64,000 nucleotides of DNA from Lithospermum erythrorhizon. Its lineage: Eukaryota; Streptophyta; Magnoliopsida; Boraginales; Boraginaceae. The position numbers and the translations under genes are program-made. The stretch spans positions 682,001 through 746,000 of the forward strand of contig JADFUC010000388.1 in assembly GCA_019722365.1 (NCBI GenBank). The letters run 5' to 3'. This document shows positions 47,790 to 60,027 of the stretch, piece by piece (position 1 is the stretch's first letter; each line of letters begins with the position of its first letter). Under the pieces are notes generated by a model. The model did no database searches, had not been told where the DNA came from, and saw only the letters and a program-made list of their open reading frames with translations.

Positions 47790-49721
47790 ATTGAATTTAT
47801 GTATGATATTATTACTTGCTTGGTAAATCAATGTTATGTTTATGTTCTTGCTTTATAAGCTTGAGGTGTGCTTCCAATATTCCATCAATCAATTTTATGT
47901 TGAATCTGGTGAAATGTAATTGTGGTTTTTGTTTTTGAGTTTGGACCACCTTCAAAATTAATTAATTCCCTTTTTAGTTAATCGACATTAGAGATAGTTC
48001 AATTCGTCTCGAATCAAACATAAAAAGTGATTGAGTTGAATAATGTATCTAATTTAAAACTAAAAATAAATTTTTGCGATTCAAATTCAATTAGTACTAG
48101 TTCCAGCCAGTTTGAAAATGAGATGATTTCCATGCGAATAACATCTTATTGATTCTACACGAAAATTGAAAAAAGAAAATTAAAATGAACTGAAAGAAGT
48201 ATTACAGTATAATTTAAGAAAACTATGATAATTAATGAGTAACTGTGTTACTCTTAATTAGTTCATTTGTTAAAAGACATCATAAGTAGGCCTGTTTTAG
48301 TCGAATAGAACCGAATAAGCCAAGTTCGAATAGAACCGAATAAGCCAAGGTTTGAGTTATCTGATAATATTCGGCCTGTTTTTCGTTCGAAATGTTTTTT
48401 GAATTTATTAGGCTCAGATTTATGCTTCTTCAAGAAAAAAAGTCCAAAGACGAATTGAATTGAAATTCGAATTCAAATATTAAAATCAAAAACTAAAATC
48501 AAGAAAGTAATTGAATCAGAACATACATGCAAATCAAAATCGAATTGAAATTTAAATTCAAATATTAAAATAAAAAACTAATTGAATCATAACATACACG
48601 ATTCATCAACATTTCCTCAATTTATTTCCACCATTTTCTTGAAATTTCACCCCCAAAATGGAGCTTCCAATAATCGATCTATCACCATACTTAGAGATCT
48701 CATCAACCAAATCCATAAACTCAAAACCTCAAAAATCTATGCTTTCAGGTCTCAAGAATCCCAAGAGAAATGGAAGGGACAGGGGTCTGTTTTGGGGAGG
48801 ATTGAATGATTTGGGAATTGGGAGACCTGATTTGAGGGGAGAGTAAATGTTTGAGAGTTAATGGATTTGGGGGCTTTACTAATATCGAATGGACTAAAAG
48901 GGGTGGGGAGTGGCCTGTGGGCTGTGGGTCATCAGTACACTTTGGTCCATATACATATTGAATATTAAAATAGTTGAGCCAAACCAGAATAATTTCGAGC
49001 GGTTAGAATCCTAGAAATTAACGTTTGGTCTACGTTTGATTTAAATGGTGTAGAAACATTCAGAATCGAATGGAAACAGAGATTAAATTCTGGCTTTAGT
49101 CATAGAGTATTCTTTTGGACAAAATTTAAAATGGTATATATGACTCGATATTATAATAAATAACTACGTAGATTGAATCCTTTATTATTTTTACTATAAA
49201 TTTAAAAGTTGTTTTTTACTTACTCATATAACTATCTCGAAAATTCAAATTATTTCCTTTCTTCCGATAAAATAGGAAACACTACGCATTTCAACGAATC
49301 GCCGTAGAGGCATGAGGATTCGTTTCAAGATTCGATTGGCCGATTCGAGCCGAACTCAAACCACACACTATATATATCTTATCACTAAAGTTCGAATGTT
49401 CGGTCGAAATTGAACGGTTTCGATTTTTTCGATAGTTAAATACTTGAGCGCCGAATCGCAGGTTGACGGCTATTAAACATTCGGGTTCGTGGAGTTCGGC
49501 TTGGATTTACAGGCACAATACGTTGATAATACGTCTTTCATGCCTAAAATTAATGATATTTCATAATTAATTGATTAAATAGCTTCAGTTTATGGAAATT
49601 TAAAAGTGGGCCAATATTTATAGAAGTATAAAGACTTTCTATCCGTTGAAGGATTACTACTAAATCAGTCAAACCTTCTCTTTATTTTCACTCTTCACTT
49701 TAGCTCATAAGAAAAAAAAGC
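47790..49721. other. Intergenic between PSAO and the MBD gene
   Basis: Includes a short tandem repeat of TCGAATAGAACCGAATAAGC at about 48300-48350 and a possible gene remnant at 48658. Otherwise AT-rich with no exon. Confidence 0.5.
48658..48846 (+). pseudogene. Possible truncated 2-oxoglutarate dioxygenase start
   Basis: Begins MELPIIDLSPYLEIS, very like the N-terminus of plant 2-oxoglutarate/Fe(II) dioxygenases, after a leader-like stretch. The remainder (to a stop at 48844-48846) has no similarity I can see, and no HxD...H iron site or later exon follows before the MBD gene. If real, it is a 5' fragment only. The match is short and could be chance. Confidence 0.3.
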
Positions 49722-52598
49722 ATGGGCGAACAAAACCCTAACCCTAACCCTAATCCCAACACTAACCCGACCCGATTAGAAACCCAACCCGAAGACGACC
49801 CAATCCCTCCCGACCCGTTACTAGATCCGGGCACCTTCATCCACGTCGACGCCAATGATGACGTCACAGCAAATCCCGGCCCGGTACATCCCGAGTCCGA
49901 TTCGGACGTTATCGATTTGTCCGAAGTAATTGATGGTCAAAGCTTGAACGACGTAATTGATTGTCAAAATTTGACTGATTTAAATGGTGGTCAGAGTTTG
50001 ACTGGTCAAAATATGACGGGCGTAATTGATGGTCAAAGTTTGACTGGTCAAAATATGACGGGCGTAATTGATTGTCAAAGTTTGACTCCTCAGGGACTTG
50101 GTGGCGAAAATTTGAGGGGTGTAATTGATGGTCAAAGTTTGACTCCTCGGGGACCTGATGGTAAAAATTCGAGGGGCGTGATTGATGGTCAAAGTGTGAC
50201 GGAGGGAATTGATGGTCACAATTTGAAGGATGTAAATTTGACGGAACTAATTGATGGTGAAAGTTTGAGTTTATCGGAGACGAAGAAGAATTCGAAGAAA
50301 AGGTTGCCTGTAGAGCTGGCGGGGAGGCCTGACTGGTTGCCGGATGATTGGAGGTATGAGATTCGGATGCGGGTTTCGGGTGCTACTGCTGGTTCTTATG
50401 ATAGGGTAAGGTGTTTGTTATAAATTATTGTCCGCTTTTGAATTTTGGATTAATGTATTAGTGTTTCTTGTGTGAAATTAGGTGAAAAGTGTGTGTAAAG
50501 GTAGTATTTTTAATTGATATGGTTGAATTTTTGAAGTTGAATGTATTTGTATGTTGTGTAATATTTGGTGAAAAATATATGTAAAGGTCTTATTTTTAGC
50601 ATAATTTGATATTACTATGGTAGTTTTGGTACAAATCGAAATTATGTTTCACGTATGACTGTAAATTTGTTAATTTTGACCATGAGGAAACTAGACGATA
50701 ATTTAGGGATGGAGGTAGTGTTACATAGAGCATGTTTCCATTTGTGGTATTGATTGGATCATTTTATAAAAGATTGTTCATTTTAGTTTAAATTTTTAAC
50801 TCGAGGATTTTTATATTGTAAAAATATTTGATGAAAAATATATGAAAACTAGTTTTTTAATGTAGTTTACTGCTAGTATGATAATTTGTTTCAAATCAAG
50901 TTATGTGTGTCAATTAACACTACAAAGTTTGTTAATTTTTACATTGAAAATAACAATGGAAAATATTGACGGAGATAGGATATTTTGTTTAGTTTATACT
51001 GAGATGGTTAGGATGAATTTATTGATGAGGAGAAGGACATCACCAATGTCGTATATTAGTAATTTTCAAACTGAGTAGTTTTGTCAATTGGCCTATGTAG
51101 CTTGATCGAGTAGTTAATGCCTTTTGCTGACAGTAATTTAGCATGTAATTGGCTATTCTTATGTTATTGCACCAACCTTGGAGTTTCAAATATTTTTTGG
51201 ATGAGTTTATTGGAGGATTAGGTAGTAGTTTAACTCGTTATGTTGATGCCTTAGAGCTAGACACAATGCAGTTATGCATTTAGGGGAATCTTTTGTGCTC
51301 AGGTCATAGTGTTTTTGAAGTTGATGGGTATTTAGATAAACAAATACCAATCATATTGGTGTACTTGTTGTAGTTATGTTATTCAAGAGTACCTGAAAGT
51401 GTAGAAAATAGAAAAACTATGTTTGGAGCTTGTAGCATATTATGCCCGGCAATTTGAATGTTGTGGCTTTGTTTATTGTATGTCCGATCATTCAGACATT
51501 CACTTATTTACTTTTTCCGCAATATCATTGAGACAGTAACTCACCACCGTTCACTAATAGCTTAAAATTTTCAATTTAGTACACATGAAATTCATTGCTG
51601 TATCCTTCGTACTGGATCATAGTGATCCTGGTGTAACCTTTGCAACTTGATTGCATATTATATCTGGTATGATACCTGATGAAAATATTACATGAACTTC
51701 TTATGGTAATTATTAAACTGTCAATCATATGAAGGTCCTTGCTCACCATAAAATATGTACGCCTGTTTCGGGATATGTTGGTAGCTAAGATATTTTAAAG
51801 GTGACTTCTTTGATCAAGTCCATTAGCTCGTAACCCCAGTATTGGTTCTATTAGGTTCCGCAGGCCTCCATTCTACTTGATGAAACATGCTTATACACGT
51901 TTTAAATCTCATTACGATTTTGATCAACTGATCTTCACTTCAGATAAAATTAAGAGAGAAAACCAGGTTATATCAAAGATTTATACAAGTTCGGACTCTT
52001 TTTTTATACACATGTTTAGACTTGAAACTTCTTTTGTTTTACCTTACAAGTGGCTGAAAGTCATCCTCAAGCTATACCTCTATTTAGTGTGCTGAGATAA
52101 ATAGAGATGCTCGACTAACTAAATTTTCACTACTGCAGTACTATTTTTCTCCTACTGGTAAGAACTTTCGTTCAAGGGCTGAGGTACTCCGCTTCTTGGA
52201 AACTGGATCGAGGAAGAAAAAGAGGGGTTCTGAGGATGAGACGGTTGGTGAATGAGTAGTATTTCTTTTGGATCAGATTTACATGAAAGAGTTTGTGGAA
52301 TATACATATCCAACTAGAAAAGTACTCTCCTTGTTTGTTATATGACGTTGACATATTTTTGCAGCCTCCAGCAAGCTCCGAGAAGCCAAAAGCAAAAAGG
52401 CCGAAGAGAAAGAAAGGCGATTTTTCCAATGTGGATTTTGATTATAAAAACCCACCCAAGAATGTCAGCTGGATGCTGACAAATGCTTCTCATGATATAT
52501 GGATGCCGATTGCTGATGAAGTTCTCGCTCCAGAATCTGTTCAGAGAACATGGGAAGATGCATTTTCGTGCATCACAGAATTGGAGTCGAAGAAATAG
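49722..52598 (+). CDS. Methyl-CpG-binding domain protein, MBD5/6-like
   Basis: Exons: 49722-50405, 52139-52243, 52365-52598; 340 residues. The MBD lies at about 202-262 (RPDWLPDDWRYEIRMRVSGA, then YYFSPTGKNFRSRAEVLRFL across the exon 1-2 junction). A basic linker (SRKKKRG, KPKAKRPKRKKG) and a C-terminal block (FDYKNPPKNVSWMLTN ... WEDAFSCITEL) match the layout of Arabidopsis MBD5 and MBD6, readers of methylated CG that recruit silencing partners. Unlike those short proteins, it has a 200-residue N-terminal extension: NPNPNPN run, acidic Pro-rich part, then about nine VIDGQSLT-type repeats at 63-183. The exon 2 donor is set by frame: 52244 (GTTGGT) keeps the conserved C-terminus, while the GT four bases later breaks it. 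Confidence 0.88.
49733..49757 (+). repeat. Telomere-like repeats at the MBD start codon
   Basis: AAACCCTAACCCTAACCCTA (then ATCCC) begins 12 nt after the ATG and encodes part of the NPNPNPN run. It contains the telo-box AAACCCTA. Confidence 0.85.
49930..50265 (+). repeat. Coding tandem repeat in MBD exon 1
   Basis: GTAATTGATGGTCAAAGTTT recurs with variation; two consecutive 42-bp units (about 49989-50072), each including GACTGGTCAAAATATGACGG, are almost identical. Units differ in length by whole codons, so the frame is kept. Confidence 0.85.
50695..50720. mobile_element. MITE end in MBD intron 1
   Basis: TTTAGGGATGGAGGTAGTG resembles a decayed right terminus. Partner end not found in the 1.7-kb intron. 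Confidence 0.3.
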
Positions 52599-53612
52599 CA
52601 CAACTTCATTAGGCTTGTATTATCAGTTAACTCTGTGCCAATGGGAATTAGGGGTCTCATAGGTATCATTAATCAGTTACGAATAGTGTAGCTTTTAGCA
52701 TTAATAGTTTTCAAGTGTAGCTTAATCGTTGAATTCTTCGTATTCGTTTGCTGATGCTTTTGCATATGCTTACTGTACTTATTATTATTGACTGTATATT
52801 TTGTACTAAGTACAGTTATCAGCATTAAGTTGTGTCAAAACTCTACTCTTAATTGTCTCCTTTGCTTTTTTTGTTTGCTGTTATGCATAGTGTATTGCTA
52901 CTTTTCTAGTAATTGGGGTTGTGGTGGGTAGTTATTCTATATTAGATTCTTTTTCCTTTTTTTAGTTCCAAAAAATAAAAATGATTAATATTTTTTGTTA
53001 TTTTAGTAAGTAATCTGATGTGGATAAGGCTGCGTGATTCCGAGACCCCCCTATCCCGTATGGGCATGAGCTTCTTCAATGTACTGGACTATGTTCTCAT
53101 TCGTTTTTGTTTTAGAATATTTGATTGTTTAATTTAATTTTTTATTATTAAGGGATTGAAAATCTTATTTTCATATCTTATGGAGTCAAAGATTTTACAT
53201 TTTCAGATTATAGAATATAATGAAATAAATTAAAATGACTTATTACATTACTTATGCTTCTTATATATTGTGAAATAAAGAGTAATAGTTAGTATTTGTA
53301 TTTTAATTGTTTTTATATCAGTTAGGCGGGAGTTTCTTTAGAAATATTTTAGAAGTATTATAGGATGTTATTTTGGTAAGGAATTGAAAAACTTGAATTG
53401 TTCATAAAGCACACCACGTTAAGCTTAGCAGCCTGCTGACTCAATATTGATCTTTATGGCTTCCACTTTTTGCTTTTGATGCACATTGATCCACCTTTTA
53501 AAGCAACCGAAAGCAGAAACTTGGTTAATAAGTTTTGACTGCTAAATATATATAATCGTCGTTAAGATTCAGTTTTATATAGGGTTATGAACTTTGAAGA
53601 AGTGACTAGTTT
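52599..53612. other. Intergenic between MBD and NAC genes
   Basis: MBD 3' end and NAC promoter. AT-rich; a small AGTACAGTTATCAGCATTAA-type motif near 52810 is not repeated. No gene seen. Confidence 0.5.
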
Positions 53613-56374
53613 ATGGGGTTGAAAATGGAGGGCAATCAAGAATCTTCATGCATAAAGAAGTTGAATATTTCAGTGAGAGAAGACCCTTCTGTATTTCCTG
53701 GATTTCGGTTTTCACCAACTGATGAAGAACTTATATCTTACTATTTGAAGAAGAAGATTGAAGGCACTGATACTTCTGTCGACGTTATTTCAATGATTGA
53801 AATTTGGAAATTTGAGCCTTGGGATTTGCCTGGTAATTTTCTTTTCTTTAGCTACAATTTGAGTAGTAATTGAAATGAATTTGAGTACATCAACATGTCC
53901 TAATACTCCCTTTTGCGGGTAGGGGTTGGATCGGATAGTATGCTTACAAGAAACGTAAATAATGTAATGAACCATTTTGATTTATTTCATTATATCCATG
54001 AGCTAGCAAATCTTTGAGTAGTAATTATATTCAAGTTGAGTACCAACTTTTAGCTTGTAATGTAACTTACTTAATCGTTTAAACTTGGTGTATATTCGAT
54101 CGTTTGTGCGTAGATTAAGAAAAATAAAAGTAGTAAAAAATCGTTGAAAATGTAAAATGTCAATTAATTGGCTTATATAATTGATTTTGATAATTTAATA
54201 GAAAAGTAGTCGAAATTCATTGAAAATGTAAAAATCTGATTTTACATCTTTGAAGTCGCAAGTATTTTGAAGCAAAAAATTAAGGCCCAGAAAAACAGTA
54301 AAGAGAACGGAGAGAATATAAATTATTTTTGAATTGCTGTTGGGGTAGTGGTAACTGGTAAGAATGATTCTCTCTCAAGTTCCATCCTTAAAAATCTTAC
54401 AATCTAATCTAATTCAATTTGCATAGAAAATCAAGAAATTTGATATACTAGAAAAGTGTCATCGTCTAAAATGATTTGATTGAGATTAGAACTTGAGAGA
54501 ATTGAAGGGTTGTAGCAATTTTAAATTGAGAGGATCCAAACTCGTTAGAATTGAAGGATTGTAGCAATTTCATATAATCTAAAGAATTGTAGAGAATTGA
54601 AGGATTGTAGCAACTTTAAATATTCTAAGGCAAGGAAAATGAGCTGTTTTGAGGGTTGGGGTTATTACCAAATTACAATATTGTTAGTGCTTTTGCAGTT
54701 CGTGCATACCGTTGTTAACATTCGTTGAATTCATTTGATTGTTTTAAGGGTCAGGGGTTCTGCAACCACTTTTGTTAGTTCTTTTTGCTATTTTCAAAGG
54801 GATATTTGGAAACTTTAGTTGCAGATATCGTCTTATAAGTGTATAGGCATTCCTGCAGAAATTGATTGTTCAACCTCCAATTATCTATGTTAAGGTTCTA
54901 TAGATAGTGACTGAAACTATAGTTTCTTTATGTGATCAGCCAAGGCGCTCATTCAATCAGAAAATGAGTGGTTTTTCTTTTCTCCTCTTGGAAGGAAGTA
55001 TCCAAAAGGCTCCCAAAGTAAAAGGGCAACCGAGACTGGTTATTGGAAAGCCACGGGAAAGGAACGCAGTGTGAAATCAGGGAATAGTCTAATTGGCACT
55101 AAGAGGACTCTAGTGTTTCACAGAGGTAGGGCTCCTAAAGGTCAGCGCACAGAGTGGATAATGCACGAGTTCTGTATGACTGGGAAATCGGAGGTGAGGA
55201 TTTACCTGAATTGAGAAAAAATTTAAGGTAAAATGTGCATTCATCTGGAACTAAATCGTGTATCTGTTTTCTCTATGGCATGTGCACATGCAGGATACTC
55301 TGGTAGTCTGCCGCTTGAGGAAGAATTGCGAATTTCATATAAATGACAATTCAAGAAAAAGACCTGTAAACAAGAGGAAGCCTGTAGACAATTTTGCTAT
55401 GTCAGCCGCAGTCGAACAAATAGGTTGGTTGGACCAAGTAGGAGATTGTGGTTCAAAGGAGGGTAGTTGCAGCTTGAATTCCCATTACACCGAACAAACT
55501 GATTCTGGACATGAATCTGATGACAAGATGCACAGCAAGCTCACCCAGCACAACATAATGCTTCAAAAGGTATATATAGTGACGACTACTTTAAGATTGA
55601 TTTCAAGCTATCTACTTTTAATGCGCGTATTCAACTATAAACATGTACCTGAGCTGATGAGCTGATGTAATTAGATTTGTGATTTGTCATGACTTGATGA
55701 AGTTGATAATAATATCTCTTTTTCTTCGAGGAATCCGAAACTTGTACCCTTCATTTACTTCTACGGAGTATTATTTAAAGGTGACTAATCATCGATGAAT
55801 TTTAGTGCCAAATTTCCTTTGTTCTTGTAAAACTTTCCTACATTATATTTCTTGATCTGGAACCAGTGCTAGATTTGATGTTTAAACAAGATATTTGGTG
55901 CTGGCTACCTATCATCGAGTTTAAATTCATATGCAGAGTGAAGAGGATTGCTTTGCTGATATAATGAAAGACGACATAATCAAACTAGACGATTCCTCAT
56001 CTTCATTCGGAATGGATTCAGAACTTCTGCCAGCAGTTGTTCATGAGTGCAAGATGAAGATCAACTTAAAGCGGCCAGCTCAAGCTACTACATCCCATGT
56101 GGTTCCGTCCCAGGGCACTGCAAATCGAAGAGTTAGACTGAATAAGTTGAATGAGGAAGACCCTCAACCAGAGCACCTGGTCGGTGAACAAAATTATCCT
56201 GCACAAGGAAACAATGCTTCAATTTCGCAGAGGTTTTTTAAGGGTTCTCTTTGGCAAACGAAACACTTGGTTGTTTATTGGTGTCTGGCATTGGTAATAA
56301 TCTTACTCCTGAGTATTAACCTACTGAAAGGTGTTAGGCAGCTAAAAGGATTTGCATATTTATCATTGTCCTGA
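53613..56374 (+). CDS. Membrane-tethered NAC transcription factor (NTL type)
   Basis: Exons: 53613-53832, 54940-55193, 55294-55569, 55937-56374; 395 residues. The NAC domain covers about 27-170, with all subdomains: A ([20 protein letters not shown]), B ([16 protein letters not shown]), C ([32 protein letters not shown]), D ([26 protein letters not shown]) and E (VVCRLRKN). A basic patch [10 protein letters not shown] follows. The C-terminus has one hydrophobic helix at about 361-380 ([18 protein letters not shown]) then a short tail. This is the NTL layout (as in NAC060, NAC089 and NTL8), in which the factor waits in the ER or plasma membrane and is released by cleavage, or bypassed by splicing out the last exon. 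A second ATG at 53625 (ATGGAGG) is a possible start, costing four residues. Intron 1 holds a MITE. Confidence 0.92.
54066..54318. mobile_element. MITE in NAC intron 1
   Basis: Matches the element at 46727: GCGTAGATTAAGAAAAATAA against GCACATAGATTAAGAAAAAT, AAAATGTCAATTAATT, and right end AGAGAACGGAGAGAATATA. More decayed at both ends than the PSAO copy. Confidence 0.6.
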
Positions 56375-57879
56375 GAAATGCTATACTTAAAACTTTAGTT
56401 TGTTATCTATTAGTTTCTGTTGTTAGATTAGCTTTGTAATTATTGAGATGAACCATGATATGTTAGTGTATCGAAATGGATCTAAGAGTTATTAGAAGAT
56501 ATTCAGAGATTTGATGAGATATTAGCATGTAATTAAATAAAACTAATATTAATTCATAAGATCTTAGAATTCTTTTAATATTTTAAATCCGAATCAATAA
56601 CCTAATATCTATTGGATATTTGGATGCAACTCACTGGCATTTCTACTAAATGACTTAAAACACCCCCTTATTTCATATTTAGAATAGGGAGAAGAAAAAT
56701 AGCAAAAAAGTATTAAAAAATCAGGTTTTCTATCTTAAAAAATGTTCTCAAATATTTTAGGAAATGACTCATATTTGTACTTTTCTCAAATCAATTTTCT
56801 TCTTGATATTAATTGATGCGAGTGTTATAAAGAATAAAATAAAGAACCTGGATTTATATAAAAGTTAAAAAGTAGTATCTAAATTTGATAAAGTGATATA
56901 AAAAGTTGATTTTTAGAAAAAATTGTAGTAAATATGGTGTGATTAATGCTCTTATTAGTAGTAGTGAAAATAGGTACCACCTCCAATACAAATTAGATGA
57001 TGTTTTCGTTTTTGTGTGTCAAATTTTGACCATCAATTGATTTTTATAGGTTAGTTCAAAAAATATAAAATTGATATCAATAAATTTTCTTTAAAAATCT
57101 TTTTATAAAAGTAACTTTTTATAATTTTTCATAATATAAATTAATTATTGATGATCAGTTGGGCGTAAAAGGAAAAGAAAAAAATCTTATACTTTGAATA
57201 GAGAGTATAACATTGGCCACTTGTATATCTATTTCATTTGAATTCTGCTGTGGAAGTTGGATGAAATTGATATACATAGCGTGTCGTGGTATTTGTTTAT
57301 TCAATATGTTGATTTTGTAAATTATATCAAATTATAGTATTTTTATATTTTTTTTATCATTGATAGAATACTTTGATTTAAAATAAAATTATGAATTAAT
57401 TATTTAAAAAATTATTAATTTTAAATCATTAGAAAATAAATTAAAAAAATTTATATTATTCGGTAAAAGATAACTGGAAAAGAAATTTCTACTTTCTAAC
57501 ATAGTAAATTATTAGGTAAAATACACTACCATCATTCATCAAGAGTATAGTCTTAATATTCAATACAATAATAGTTCTTGGGACCATATTATTTGATCGT
57601 CCATATTCTTAGTACAACAATAAATTATGACAAAACATATCATCGTGATCAGGCAATAGTCGAAGTACAGTATCGTCATTGTCTGATGATTATTAATACA
57701 TTGATTTTTATATGTATTAATAAATAATAATAATGTCCATTCGTTATAGTCCTTCATTCTTGGTGAAAGAGATGGATACGACTATACAACCGTCTTTTTT
57801 TGAGAAGGTATTCCTGTGTAAAAAAAGGGTCTACTATAAAAATACAAATCAGAACGACATATAACTCAAATGTTTGAAT
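56375..57879. other. Intergenic, NAC 3' flank
   Basis: AT-rich. 56975-57212 may be another decayed MITE (TACCACCTCCAATAC at the left, TTTGAATAGAGAGTATAA at the right, partly inverted interior). No gene. Confidence 0.45.
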
Positions 57880-58313
57880 ACAAATCTTTCACATTTTCTA
57901 TAAAAATACTCAAAACACTTCCATAATCTCAGATAATGCATAATTTCAGTTTGAATGCACCCACAGCTCATTATAATCATTTTCTTGCACTTTCTTTCTA
58001 TTCGTTAGATTTCACAATGCTAGGCAAATTAATATTTTGATTTCTTTCGAGTCGAGCATATCTTGATTTCTTTCAAGTTGAGCATAAATCCAATATTGGA
58101 AGTACACTTGGCTACTGTCATTACATTCAATATCAAAGTTCTTTCTACCCCCAATAATTTCAAGAATTATCATTCCAAAACCATAGACATCCGATTTATG
58201 AGATACGCCTCCAAAATTCCTGCATACAACCTCCGTAGCGATATATCCAATTGTCCCTCGTGCCCCTGACAATGACTAACTTTTTTATTTTCACTGCATA
58301 GTTTAACAAGTTA
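57880..58313 (-). pseudogene. Receptor-like kinase fragment, LRK10-like
   Basis: Reading down the minus strand: KLCSENKKVS (58304-58275) then, after a frameshift, SGARGTIGYIATEVVCRNFG (the APE motif is ATE) and VSHKSDVYGFGMIILEIIGG (about 58270-58130), a WIYAQLERNQDM segment, then in another frame ARKMIIM and CIQTE (about 57993-57950) and in a third frame LSEIMEVF. These match subdomains VII to XI of LRK10L / rust-resistance-type kinases (GARGTIGYIAPEV...CRNFGGVSHKSDVYS). There is no N-lobe, no VAVK lysine and no ectodomain nearby. At least two frameshifts and stops make it non-functional. The open frame 58012-58272 is only its middle. Confidence 0.8.
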
Positions 58314-60020
58314 CATTGAGATCGATATCGTTGTTATCGGTTTGTTCCGATTTCTACTTAGTTTGATTACCATAAAACTTTCGGCGAGTCGATCGGATAG
58401 AGAACAGCGTCGCTTTACCTTCCGCGGTCAGGCTAAAACCTCACACTAAGATAGAATTGCGAAGGGACTGGAGTAATTCAGTCACCAGACTGTCTGCCTT
58501 GAAGTTAAGGGTTTTCTCACTTAAAATAGATAGAGTTTCAAGCTAGCACTAACAACCTATCACGCTATATAGGACTAAATTGGAAATGACTAAACTGGGT
58601 TGCAAATGGGATTTGGGTCACATGGATTGTGTGATATTTGCACAAGTTCAAAGTCGGATATTTTTACGGGACAAGTTTTAGAGTAGGAAGGCGTTATGCA
58701 GCTTAATATAAAATGCGCCATTCAGGTAGCACAAGAGATACAAATACTTGATCCGGCTTGATCGACCTTGATCTTGAACAATGTTATTCCCAGGTATTAT
58801 TCGATACTTGGACTTATCATAAAATACATGGCTTTTCCCATCAAAATATGCGATGGATTGCGCTAGGTAATTGTTGAAATGGTCCACACAATTGGAGATT
58901 GTTGATACTTTGATCCCATAAGTGACTTAGATACCTGAATGATTAAGTAAGTATGTATCGTATTGTGCAAATGATCTCTAAATTAACACCTCATTAAATG
59001 TTAATGGAGAAAGAAAATTAGCTCTATTTTTACATTGTATACTGCCCAGTTAAACAACACTCATCTTACAGTCCACACAGCACATTATTTCTATTTCTTT
59101 TCCGTCATGAGCCAAATTACCAAATTAAACTTCTGACATCCTTGTTGGATATAATGTCACAAAAATTAAAAGGTACCTTTGTCTGCGTAGGAAGAAGAAT
59201 GTAGAGGCGTTGGCCAGGTTATACTAGTTGGTCTCGTTACTTAGAAATGAGTAATCAAACACTTTCATGAATATTCAGGATATCTAGTAATTTCGGGACA
59301 AATGCAGTTGTTATTCGGGTAAAATAAATATATATTAAATAAGGCGGGGCCTTGGGGCGCTTGGGAGGTCTTCTTGATTAGAAATAATATATTACACCCC
59401 GAAAATGCAGAACATTTTATTTTGCACCCCAAAGGTTTGGAAACCTTTGACGTGCTTTCCGTTTGTGAAGCGAATAATTTAGAGGTTGACATTCGTTTGG
59501 GCGTATCATCACATTAACTCTTTGAGTTAATGGTGGGAGCTAATGGAGGATACGATCACCTCTCTGCTTAAATACATATAAGCCAACCTTAACACTCCGT
59601 ACGAAGGGTAAGAAAGCGAGAAAATACATTTTACGACAATAAAAATATTTCGGTGATAGTTAGCACATTAACTTATAGGTATTTATCGTTGCTTAAAGTC
59701 TTACGAAGCGTGTTGGTTTACACCAAACAAATCCCTTTCATATTACCGTAGCACGCCGGGTAGAGAGGAAATTTGTTTTAAGGAGAATTCTAATGTTGTA
59801 TGACTTTGAGTGGAGTAGATGTTTGTCTATTCAATTTCTTGCTCAAAGTTACTGTTATAGTTACGTTTTAATATACCATTATAGTCCTAACACATCTCTT
59901 TCCCATACGTTGAACTTGATCAAAATAGAACAAAATTAAGCCAAGCGTATCAATCAATTTCATAAACCTTCACATGCAAAATATATGAGAAAATAGAGTT
60001 TGTATTTTCCCTAATTATAA
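58314..60020. other. Intergenic, probably transposon-derived
   Basis: A moderate-GC stretch at 58340-58920 has the look of LTR sequence, but I find no partner copy in the window. No gene supported on either strand. Confidence 0.4.
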
Positions 60021-60027
60021 TAAATTA

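Noticed and set aside
49980..50219. 79-codon minus-strand repeat frame
   Set aside because: Antisense of the MBD coding repeat.
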